Of a stretch of 10,723 nucleotides of DNA, positions 1-6,177 are shown one piece after another (the first letter of the stretch is position 1; each line of letters begins with the position of its first letter). Origin of the DNA: Vitreoscilla sp. (GTDB taxonomy: Bacteria > Pseudomonadota > Gammaproteobacteria > Burkholderiales > Burkholderiaceae); contig JACMOG010000245.1 of assembly GCA_014378125.1 (NCBI GenBank), positions 1-10,723 of the forward strand, read 5' to 3'. Below the pieces are notes generated by a model, which saw nothing but the letters and a program-made list of their open reading frames with translations, made no database searches and had not been told where the DNA came from. Made by a program: the position numbers and the translations under genes.

Positions 1-265
1 CGGGGGCGCGCAGGCGGGCCGCGCCCCCGGCGTCCGCCGGCGCCGCGTCGCTCGACACGTACAGCGGCAGCCGGTGCCCGCCTTCGTCGCGGTACATGAA
101 CTGCGCCACCGGCCCGCGCGCGCCGGGCAGCAGACGACCGCCCTCCAGCGCGTAGCCCAGGCCTTGCAGGTGCGGCGCCCGCATCGGCGCGCCCATGCGC
201 TTCGACAGCCAGGCGACCAGCTGGTCTTCGTGCGCGCCGTCCACCTCCACCGGGCGCTTGACCAC
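1..265 (-). pseudogene. Anti-sigma factor remnant, C-terminal periplasmic domain only (partial at window edge)
   Basis: Reading down from 265, this frame gives VVKRPVEV, then a stretch with DQLVAWLSKRMGAP, GGRLLPG, AQFMYRDEGG and LPLYVS. These are the recognisable blocks of the periplasmic C-terminal domain of the membrane-anchored anti-sigma factors that partner ECF sigma factors in Burkholderiales, where the usual form is RHPVEV...LVxWLSKRLG...GGRLLPG...AQFMYQ...TLYV. A normal protein of this family has about 150 or more residues before this block, comprising a cytoplasmic sigma-binding part and one membrane helix. Here the upstream sequence in this frame is sigma-factor DNA read out of frame, and a TGA lies about 45 nt upstream. 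No start codon with a ribosome binding site is visible for it. It reads as the remainder of a deletion that joined the two genes. The true 3' end is outside the window. The family call is firm; whether any product is made is unknown. Confidence 0.75.
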
Positions 266-722
266 GGCGCAGCCGTTCGCGGCCGCGCGACAGACGCGAC
301 ATCACCGTGCCCGCGGGGATGCCCAGCGTGGTGGCGATGTCGGCGTAAGCCATGTCTTCCAGCGCCACCAGCAGCAGCACCTCGCGCTGCTCGGCGGGCA
401 GGCGGTCGAGCGCGGGCTGCAGGTCGGCCACGGCCAGGCGCTCGTCCAGGGCGGGGGCCATGCGGCCCTCGGGCGTGTCGTCGGCCATCGGCACGGTGGC
501 CAGGCGGGCGGGGCGCAGCGCGTCCACCGGCAGGTTGTGCAAGGTGGCGAACAGCCAGGCGCGCATGTCGGCCACGCCGCGCCACAGTCCGACGCGGGTC
601 CAGGCGCGCTCCAGCGTGTCCTGCACCAGGTCGTCGGCGTCGTCGCGATTGCCGGCCAGGGCGCGGGCGTAGCGCCGCAGCCGCGGTACCCAGGCGAGCA
701 GGTCGTCGGGGCCGGCGCTCAT
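266..722 (-). CDS. ECF-type RNA polymerase sigma factor, 3' end lost by fusion to anti-sigma DNA
   Basis: A group 4 (extracytoplasmic function) sigma factor, which would direct RNA polymerase to stress-type promoters. Sigma region 2 spans roughly residues 10-70, with the block DADDLVQDTLERAW (29-41) and MRAWLFATLHNLPVD (53-67). Region 4 spans roughly 100-152, with LPAEQREVLLLVALEDMAY followed by the helix-turn-helix IATTLGIPAGTVMSRLSRGRERLR. The ATG at 722 overlaps the stop of the upstream 67-residue gene in an ATGA arrangement, typical of translational coupling. After residue 152 homology ends. The same frame continues without a stop to the window edge, but it encodes an Arg/Gly/Ala-rich tail that is anti-sigma DNA read in the wrong frame. 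The end given here is the end of sigma homology, not a stop codon. Both core sigma regions look complete, so promoter recognition could survive. Normal partners end with a few more residues and a stop before the anti-sigma gene. Confidence 0.85.
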
Positions 723-922
723 TCGAGCGGGGCGTGACCCGTGTCGAAGAAGCTGTCGGGCCAGGACGACGCGGGTGGAAGGCCGCCGGCATCTGGCGTG
801 GCCGGCTGGGCCGGGGCCAGCAGTGCCTTCAGGCGATCGGCCATGCGCGCGCGCCGCGACGGCTCGTCCGGCTCGAACAGCAGCAGCTGCGCGGGATCGG
901 GACGGGACGGGGGGCGCGGCAT
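719..922 (-). CDS. Small hypothetical protein in the ECF sigma operon (67 aa)
   Basis: I do not recognise this family. It starts at ATG 922, 5 nt after the stop of the secreted Yx(FWY)xxD protein, and its TGA overlaps the sigma ATG (ATGA). It therefore sits as a tight middle cistron of the operon. The product is soluble-looking, with no signal peptide or membrane segment. It starts with a Pro/Arg-rich segment (MPRPPSRPDP), then AQLLLFEPDEPSRRARMADR and a short amphipathic LKALLAP, and ends in an acidic/aromatic stretch (SSWPDSFFDTGHAPLE). The frame is supported by the perfect start and stop spacing to both neighbours. Its position suggests a role linked to the sigma factor or the secreted protein, but that is only contextual. 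Confidence 0.7.
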   Translation of the reverse strand: MPRPPSRPDPAQLLLFEPDEPSRRARMADRLKALLAPAQPATPDAGGLPPASSWPDSFFDTGHAPLE

Positions 923-927
923 GGTCG

Positions 928-1299
928 TCAGCCCTTGACGACGTGCCAGACGTCCTTGAACTTGTCGCCGCTCGTGTCGCCCGGCTTCGCGTCCTTGGCG
1001 TAGGTGTACAGCGGCCAGCCCTTGTACGCCCACTGCTTGCTGCCGTCGTCGCGCGTGACCACCGTCCAGTCGCCGCTGGCCGCGTCCGACGCCTGGGCGG
1101 CAACGGGCGGCCATGCCTGGGCACACGGGCCGTTGCAGGCGCTCTTGCCGCTGCCGGCGGCGTCCTTGTCGAAGGTGTAGACGGTGGCGCCCGAGGGAGT
1201 GGCCAGCACGCCGTTGGCGGGCGCGGCCGGCGCGCCGGCGGCCAGGACGGCGGTGGTGGCCAGCGTGATGGCGGCGGCGATCAGGGAAGTCTTGAACAT
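928..1299 (-). CDS. Secreted Yx(FWY)xxD-repeat protein (COG4315 / Lipoprotein_15-like)
   Basis: A 123-residue exported protein of unknown biochemical function, of the family described as predicted lipoproteins with the Yx(FWY)xxD motif. The signal peptide is clear: MFKTS, a hydrophobic stretch to about residue 20, and an Ala-rich cleavage region (LAAGAPA). There is no lipobox cysteine at the end of the signal, so the mature form is more likely a soluble periplasmic protein than a lipoprotein. The mature part carries two family repeats, YTFDKD (41-46) and YTYAKD (98-103). It also has CNGPCAQAWPP (55-65) with two cysteines that could form a disulfide or bind metal, and QWAYKGWPLY just before the second repeat. 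The start at 1299 has an AGGAG ribosome binding site 6 nt upstream (1306-1310). It is first in the operon with the 67-residue protein and the sigma factor, and a good ECF promoter lies 54 nt upstream, so it is probably a target of that sigma factor. Confidence 0.9.
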   Translation of the reverse strand: MFKTSLIAAAITLATTAVLAAGAPAAPANGVLATPSGATVYTFDKDAAGSGKSACNGPCAQAWPPVAAQASDAASGDWTVVTRDDGSKQWAYKGWPLYTYAKDAKPGDTSGDKFKDVWHVVKG

Positions 1300-1507
1300 G
1301 GATGTCTCCTCGTTTCTGCGTTGTACCGCGAATGGCGGCGCATGCGGGGGTGGACGGGGTGGGCGGGGGTTTATTCCCGGTCGATGAAGATTTGTCCGCC
1401 CACCCCTGCTGGGAGCCGTTCGTCAGCAGAGCGTTAGCCGTCTCCTTTATGCTGGCCCCCCAGAGACCGCCGCACGACGGCGTCCGATCACGACGGAGAC
1501 GACACGC
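1300..1507. other. Divergent intergenic region between the sigma operon and the CoA ligase
   Basis: This 208-nt gap separates two divergent starts. On the minus strand it holds the AGGAG ribosome binding site (1306-1310) and the ECF-type promoter. On the plus strand a GGAG (1495-1498) sits 9 nt before the ligase ATG. A TATGCT at 1448-1453 could be a -10 box for the ligase, but no convincing -35 box is at the right distance, so I do not call a promoter there. The remainder is mostly G/C runs with no open frame or strong inverted repeat. Confidence 0.5.
1353..1377 (-). promoter_or_regulatory. ECF-type sigma factor promoter
   Basis: On the minus strand GGAAT (1377-1373, within GGGAATAAA) is followed by exactly 16 nt and then CGTC (1356-1353). 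GGAA-type -35 boxes with CGTC-type -10 boxes at about 16 nt are the usual pattern for ECF sigma factors. The element lies 54 nt upstream of the ATG at 1299 and points into the operon that encodes an ECF sigma factor, so autoregulation is the simple reading. The pattern is seen directly; use by this particular sigma factor is inferred. Confidence 0.65.
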
Positions 1508-3205
1508 ATGACCCCATCCCCCGCTGAAGGCCTGCAAGCCTTCCTGGCCGCCCGCGACTTCCTGCTCCAGCACCGCGAGGACTACGCCACCGCGTACCGC
1601 GACTTCCGCTGGCCGAATCTGGACCAGTTCAACTGGGCGCTGGACTACTTCGACGCCTTCGCCGCCGGCAACGACGCGCCCGCGCTGTGGATCGTCGACG
1701 AGAACGGCACCGAGGACAAGGTCAGCTTCGGGCGCATGTCGGAACGCTCGTCGCAGGTGGCCAACTGGCTGCGCGCTCTGGGCGTGGCGCGCGGCGACCG
1801 CGTGCTGCTGCTGATGCCCAACGAGGTGGCGCTGTGGGAGACCATGCTGGCCTGCATGAAGCTGGGCGCGGTGATCGTGCCCACCACCACGCTGGTGAGC
1901 ACCGACGACCTTACCGACCGGTTCGACCGCGGCGCCGTCAAGCACGTCATCTGCACGGCGTCGGCCACGGCCAAGTTCGATGTGTTCCCGGGCGCGTACA
2001 CGCGCATCGCGGTGGGCGCGCCGGCGGGTGCCATGCCCGCGGGATGGATCGCCTACGCGGACTCCGAACGACAGCCCGCCAGCTTCACGCCCGACGGTCC
2101 CACGCAGGCGGGCGACCCGCTGTTCCTGTACTTCACCTCGGGCACCACGTCCAAGCCCAAGCTGGTGCTGCACAGCCACCAGAGCTACCCCGTGGGGCAT
2201 CTGTCCACCATGTACTGGATCGGCCTGAAGCCCGGCGACGTGCACTGGAACATCAGCTCGCCCGGCTGGGCCAAGCACGCTTGGAGCTGCTTCTTCGCGC
2301 CGTGGAACGCCGGCGCCACCATCTTCATCTACAACTACGCGCGCTTCAACGCGCCCAGCGCGCTCGAGGTGCTGGTGAACAACAAGGTCACCTCGCTGTG
2401 CGCGCCGCCCACGGTGTGGCGCATGCTGATGCAGCAGGACCTGGGCAAGTACAAGACGTCGCTGCGCGAGCTGGTGGGCGCGGGCGAGCCGCTCAACCCG
2501 GAGGTGATCGACATCGTGAGGAAGGCCTGGGGCATCACCATCCGCGACGGCTTCGGCCAGACCGAGACCACCGCGCAGATCGGCAACCCGCCGGGGCAAC
2601 TGTTGAAGCCCGGCTCGATGGGCCGACCGCTGCCCGGCTACGAGGTGGCGCTGCTGGACATCGACGGCCAGCCGGCGCAGGAAGGCGAGATCTCCTTGAC
2701 GCTGTCGCCGCGCCCGTTGGCGCTGATGCTGGGCTACCAGGACGACGACGAGAAGACCTCCGAGGCCATGCGCGACGGCTACTACCACACGGGCGACGTC
2801 GCCTCGCGCGACGAGGACGGCTACATCACCTACGTGGGCCGCGCCGACGACGTGTTCAAGGCCTCCGACTACCGCATCAGCCCGTTCGAGCTGGAAAGCG
2901 TGCTGATCGAGCACGAGGCCGTGGCCGAGGCCGCCGTCATTCCGTCGCCCGACCCGATCCGGCTGGCGGTGCCTAAGGCCATCGTCATCCTGCGCGCCGG
3001 CTTCTCGCCCAGCCCCGAGCTGGCGCAGTCCATCCTCGCCTTCGCCCGCTCGCGCCTGGCCTCTTACAAGCGCATCCGCATCGTCGAGTTCGGCGAGCTG
3101 CCCAAGACCCTGTCCGGCAAGATCCGCCGCGTGGAGCTGCGCCAGCGCGAGAACGCGCGCACCGCGGGCGACGTGTGGCCGATGGAGTTCCGCGAATCCG
3201 ACTGA
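1508..3205 (+). CDS. AMP-forming acyl-/aryl-CoA synthetase (ANL superfamily)
   Basis: A 565-residue adenylate-forming ligase that activates a carboxylic acid with ATP to an acyl-adenylate and transfers it to coenzyme A in the cytoplasm. All core motifs are present: the P-loop YFTSGTTSKPK (208-218), aromatic-rich acid-pocket segments such as WNISSPGWAKHAWSC (247-261), the adenine-binding DGFGQTET (347-354), YHTGD (426-430), the hinge GRADDVFKASDYRISPFELE (444-463), and the C-terminal LPKTLSGKIRR (531-541) with the catalytic Lys at 538. Overall layout is closest to medium-chain acyl-CoA synthetases (ACSM) and benzoate-CoA ligases. The substrate cannot be read from the sequence. ATG 1508 has GGAG 9 nt upstream. 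It stands alone on its strand and converges on the Old Yellow Enzyme gene across a hairpin. Nothing looks broken. Confidence 0.92.
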   Translation: MTPSPAEGLQAFLAARDFLLQHREDYATAYRDFRWPNLDQFNWALDYFDAFAAGNDAPALWIVDENGTEDKVSFGRMSERSSQVANWLRALGVARGDRVLLLMPNEVALWETMLACMKLGAVIVPTTTLVSTDDLTDRFDRGAVKHVICTASATAKFDVFPGAYTRIAVGAPAGAMPAGWIAYADSERQPASFTPDGPTQAGDPLFLYFTSGTTSKPKLVLHSHQSYPVGHLSTMYWIGLKPGDVHWNISSPGWAKHAWSCFFAPWNAGATIFIYNYARFNAPSALEVLVNNKVTSLCAPPTVWRMLMQQDLGKYKTSLRELVGAGEPLNPEVIDIVRKAWGITIRDGFGQTETTAQIGNPPGQLLKPGSMGRPLPGYEVALLDIDGQPAQEGEISLTLSPRPLALMLGYQDDDEKTSEAMRDGYYHTGDVASRDEDGYITYVGRADDVFKASDYRISPFELESVLIEHEAVAEAAVIPSPDPIRLAVPKAIVILRAGFSPSPELAQSILAFARSRLASYKRIRIVEFGELPKTLSGKIRRVELRQRENARTAGDVWPMEFRESD

Positions 3206-3249
3206 GGGGTCTGGCATCTCCGCCGTACGCGGCGGCAATGCCTGACCCC
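3206..3249. terminator. Long hairpin between convergent genes, probable bidirectional terminator
   Basis: An almost symmetrical hairpin fills the gap between the stop codons of the CoA ligase (3205) and the Old Yellow Enzyme (3256). The outer arm GGGGTC (3206-3211) pairs with GACCCC (3244-3249). After one T-T mismatch GGCAT (3213-3217) pairs with ATGCC (3238-3242). After a 2-nt internal loop CCGCCG (3220-3225) pairs with CGGCGG (3230-3235) around TACG. All arms share one centre of symmetry. There is no clear T-tract on either side, so it is not a textbook intrinsic terminator, but the location and stability fit a shared transcription end or RNA-stabilising structure. Confidence 0.65.
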
Positions 3250-3255
3250 TTCGGC

Positions 3256-4371
3256 TCAGCGCTGCCCGACGCTGGCGCCCACGAACAGATCCTTGTACTC
3301 CCGCGGCTGCGACCGCCAGTACTGCTTCGGCGCCTTCACCTGCGCCCCCAGCTTCGCCGCGGCGTGCCACGGCCAGCGCGGGTCGTAGAGCATCGCGCGT
3401 GCCAACGCCACGGCGTCGGCCTCGCCGCTGGCGACGATGGTCTCGGCCTGTTCCGGCTCGGTGATCAGCCCCACCGCGATCGTCGTCAGGCCCGTCTCCG
3501 CCTTGATGCGCGCCGCGTGCGGCACCTGGTAGCCGGCGCCCAGCGCGATCTTCTGCTGCGGCGACACGCCGCCCGTGCTCACGTGGATGGCCGCGCAGCC
3601 GCGCGCCTGGAGCGCCTTCGCGAACGCGACGCTGCTGTCCAGGTCCCAGCCGCCGTCCACCCAGTCGGTGGCCGACAGCCGCACCCACACGGGCCGGTCG
3701 GCGGGGAAGGCCGCACGCACCGCGTCGTAGACCTCCAGCGGAAAGCGCATGCGGTTCTCCAGGCTGCCGCCGTACTCGTCGGTGCGCCGGTTGGCCAGCG
3801 GCGACAGGATCTGGTGCAGCAGGTAGCCGTGCGCCGAGTGGATCTCGACCGCGTCGATGCCCAGGCGCGCCGCGCGCTCGGCCGCCCGCGCGAACGCGTC
3901 CCGCACGCGCGCGAGCCCGGCCGCGTCGAGCGCGTGCGGCGCCTCCTCGGCCGGCGAATGCGGCTCCGCCGGCGGCGCCTCCGCCACCCAGCCCTGGGCG
4001 TCGGCCGACGAGATCTGCTGGCCGCCGTCCCAGGGCGCCTGGCTGGACGCCTTGCGCCCCGCGTGGGCCAGCTGGATGCCGACCTTGATGTCGGCGTTCG
4101 CCCGCACCGCGCCCATGACGCGGCCCAGCGCGGCCTCGTTGGCGTCGGAGTACAGCCCGAGGTCGGACGGCGTGATGCGGCCTTCGGCGGTCACGGCCGT
4201 GGCCTCGATGATCATCAGGGCCGCGCCGGACAGCGCGAGATGGCCCAGGTGGATCAGGTGCCAGTCGCCGGCGTTGCCGTCGGTGGCGGAGTACTGGCAC
4301 ATCGGCGCGATGACGATGCGGTTGTCGAGCTCGAGCGAGCCGATCTTCAAGGGTTGGAACAAGGCGGGCAT
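3256..4371 (-). CDS. NAD(P)H:flavin oxidoreductase, Old Yellow Enzyme family (YqjM/XenA type)
   Basis: A 371-residue FMN-dependent TIM-barrel ene-reductase that uses NAD(P)H to reduce C=C bonds activated by a carbonyl or nitro group (enones, maleimides, xenobiotics) in the cytoplasm. It belongs to the thermophilic-like YqjM/XenA subgroup. The flavin-tuning cysteine and the active-site tyrosine occur in IAPMCQYSA (Cys25, Tyr27). The substrate-binding block is QLAHAGRKAS (His103, Arg106). VEIHSAHGYLLHQILSP (175-191) and DEYGGSLENR (198-207) are family signatures, and ALARAMLYDPRWPWHAA near the end is typical of this subgroup. I chose ATG 4371 because it has GGAG 5 nt upstream and the protein then begins MPALFQPLKIG, as relatives do; the ATG 36 nt further upstream only adds a non-conserved leader. 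It is divergent from the glycoside hydrolase operon and convergent with the CoA ligase. The physiological substrate is unknown. Confidence 0.93.
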   Translation of the reverse strand: MPALFQPLKIGSLELDNRIVIAPMCQYSATDGNAGDWHLIHLGHLALSGAALMIIEATAVTAEGRITPSDLGLYSDANEAALGRVMGAVRANADIKVGIQLAHAGRKASSQAPWDGGQQISSADAQGWVAEAPPAEPHSPAEEAPHALDAAGLARVRDAFARAAERAARLGIDAVEIHSAHGYLLHQILSPLANRRTDEYGGSLENRMRFPLEVYDAVRAAFPADRPVWVRLSATDWVDGGWDLDSSVAFAKALQARGCAAIHVSTGGVSPQQKIALGAGYQVPHAARIKAETGLTTIAVGLITEPEQAETIVASGEADAVALARAMLYDPRWPWHAAAKLGAQVKAPKQYWRSQPREYKDLFVGASVGQR

Positions 4372-4432
4372 GGGCACTCCAGGACGTATTCCCCGATTGC
4401 ATCCCAACTCGAGAGGCCGTGCCGGGGCGAGG

Positions 4433-4448
4433 CCAATGCGGCCATTGG
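4433..4448. promoter_or_regulatory. Palindrome CCAATG-N4-CATTGG, possible operator
   Basis: A perfect inverted repeat, CCAATG CGGC CATTGG, lies in the 180-nt gap between the divergent Old Yellow Enzyme and glycoside hydrolase genes, about 100 nt before the GH43 start. The half-site recurs as CCAATGG at 4487-4493. A second shorter repeat, GTCGA-N9-TCGAC, lies at 4461-4479, in the only AT-rich patch of the gap (around TTTATTC and GATAAAA), where a promoter would be expected. No clear sigma-70 -35/-10 pair is visible. The symmetry is seen; regulator binding is inferred and no regulator gene is in the window. Confidence 0.35.
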
Positions 4449-4551
4449 TGTTTGCGCCCTGTCGATTTATTCGTTCGACGATAAAACCAATGGAGACGGA
4501 AGCGGACGAGCCGCGTCACGCCTTCCGCAAGACAACGACACGGAGACATGG

Positions 4552-6177
4552 ATGTGGACACGACGGGCCTTCAAGGTCGCCCTGGCCGGCGGCATGGCCA
4601 ATGTTTTCGCCCCGACGCCCGCGCGCGCCGCCACCGCGGACGGCGCGCAGGCGCGTGCCGTGCCGGCACCGCGCCCGCACGGCACCGGCATCGAGGGCCA
4701 GCGCCGCGCCGACCTCGGCGACGACCACTACCTGAACCCCATCGTGCCCGGCGACCACGCCGACCCGACGATCCTGAAGGACGGCGCCGACTAGTACATG
4801 ACGTTCTCGTCGTTCCAGCAGACGCCGGGCGCGATCATCTGGCACTCGCGGGACCTCGTGAACTGGGTGCCGATCTGCGCCGCCCTGGCGCGTCCGCCCG
4901 GCACGGTGTGGGCGATGGAGCTGGTGAAGGTGGACGGCCGATTCTTCCTGTACATCCCGGTGCTGACGGACGGCGGAACGGGCATCCACGTCGTGCATGC
5001 CGACGCCATCCGCGGGCCCTGGAGCGATCCGGTGGACCTGCACATCGCCGGCTGCATCGACCCGGGACACGTGCGCGGCGAAGACGGCCGGCGCTACCTG
5101 TTCGTCAACGGTGGCCGGCGCGTGCGCCTGGCCGACGACGGCCTGTCCACGGACGGTCCGGTGGAGGCGAACGCGTGGACGCCCTGGCGCTATCCGTCCG
5201 ACTGGGTGGTGGAGATGTTCGCGCCGGAAGGCCCCAAGCTGCTGCGGCGCGGCGAGTGGTTCTACCTGTTGTCGGCGGTGGGCGGCACCGCCGGCCCGCC
5301 CACCAGCCACATGGTGACGCTCGCCCGATCGCGCTCCGTGCACGGACCCTGGGAACACTGCCCGCACAACCCGATCGTGCGCACGCGCAGCGCCGACGAG
5401 CGGTGGTGGTCGCGCGGGCACGCGAGCGTGGTCGAGGGGCCGGCGGGCGACTGGTGGATGGTCTATCACGGCTACGAGAACGGCGTTCGAACGCTGGGTC
5501 GCCAGGCGTTGCTGGAGCCGGTCGAGTGGACGCCGGACGGCTGGCTGCGCGCGCGTGGCGGCACGCTGGACCGCCCGCTGGCCAAGCCGCGGGGAGGGCG
5601 GCCGTCGCCCTCCGGCCACGCGCTGTCGGACGACTTCGCGCAAGCCCCCCTGGGCCTGCAATGGAGCCAGCACGCGGCCGGCGCCGACGATGCGGCGCGG
5701 CTGCGCTTCGAGGACGGCGGCCTGCTGATCCGCGGCAAGGGGGCGGCGCTGGCCGACTGCTCGCCGCTGACCTGCGGCGTGGGCGATCGCAGCTACGAGG
5801 TCGAGGTCGACCTGGAGATCCGTGGCGACGGCCACGGCGGCCTCGCGCTGTTCTACGACGAGCGGGGCCATGCCGGCATCGGTTTCAGCGCCACGCAGAT
5901 GCTCACCTACGGCTACGGCCAGGAGCACACCTGGATGCGCGAGGCCATGCCCACGCGCCGGGTGCGCATCCACCTGCTCAATCGTGAGAACGTGTTGACG
6001 TTCCGGCATTCGCACGACGGCGGCGCCACGTGGACTCAGCACCCGTGGCAGATGGAGGTCTCGGGCCTGCATCACAACGTGTTCGGCGGCTTCACCAGCC
6101 TGCGCGTCGCCCTGTTCAGCGCGGGCGCCGGCGAGGTGGTGGCGCGTCGTTTCGTCTACAGAGGGCTGCCCGCTTGA
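4552..6177 (+). pseudogene. GH43 glycoside hydrolase (beta-xylosidase/arabinofuranosidase type) interrupted by an in-frame amber codon
   Basis: A 541-codon frame for an inverting GH43 five-bladed-propeller enzyme acting on xylo- or arabino-oligosaccharides. The ATG at 4552 has GGAG 6 nt upstream. A Tat-like signal follows (TRRAFKVALAGG, then a cleavage region ending PARAA near residue 27). The blade-1 motif GDHADPTILK (67-76) carries the catalytic base Asp71. Then codon 81 is TAG (4792-4794), between GAC and TACATG, where relatives read DDYYMT; a single base change from TAC would produce it. The frame stays open downstream: FSSFQQTPGAIIWHSRDLVN, the pKa-modulating Asp in CIDPGHVRGEDG (Asp170), the proton donor in FAPEGPKLL (Glu226), a GHASVVEGPAGDWWMVYH block, and a C-terminal beta-sandwich from about residue 355. 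With the stop read as such, Asp71 is separated from Asp170 and Glu226, so neither piece could be active. Translation could restart at ATG 4798, but that product lacks the signal and the base. It is the first gene of the operon. Confidence 0.85.
6161..6176 (+). promoter_or_regulatory. Ribosome binding site and TTG start for GH39, overlapping the GH43 stop
   Basis: GAGGG at 6161-6165 is followed by 8 nt and then TTG at 6174-6176. The TTG shares bases with the GH43 stop (TTGA). No ATG or GTG with a ribosome binding site lies nearby in the GH39 frame ahead of the twin-arginine signal, so this TTG is the best start. The overlap suggests GH39 translation is coupled to ribosomes finishing GH43. Confidence 0.6.

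Noticed and set aside
74..1003. Several plus-strand frames over the sigma operon
   Set aside because: They are antisense to the conserved sigma regions and the Yx(FWY)xxD protein and are Arg/Ala/Gly-rich. None has a plausible start signal.
1425..1453. A sigma-70 promoter for the CoA ligase (TATGCT as -10)
   Set aside because: No acceptable -35 hexamer occurs at 16-18 nt, so this is no better than chance.
4372..4407. A start for the Old Yellow Enzyme 12 codons further upstream (ATG 4407)
   Set aside because: The extra leader is not like the family N-terminus. The GGAG before ATG 4371 fits the family start MPALFQPLKIG.
719..4561. A 1280-codon open frame on the minus strand across the sigma-operon, CoA ligase and Old Yellow Enzyme region
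   Set aside because: Its middle is antisense or out of frame to well-conserved genes and is Arg/Gly/Ala/His-rich, as expected from high-GC DNA with few chance stops. Only its last 67 codons form the small gene at 719-922.
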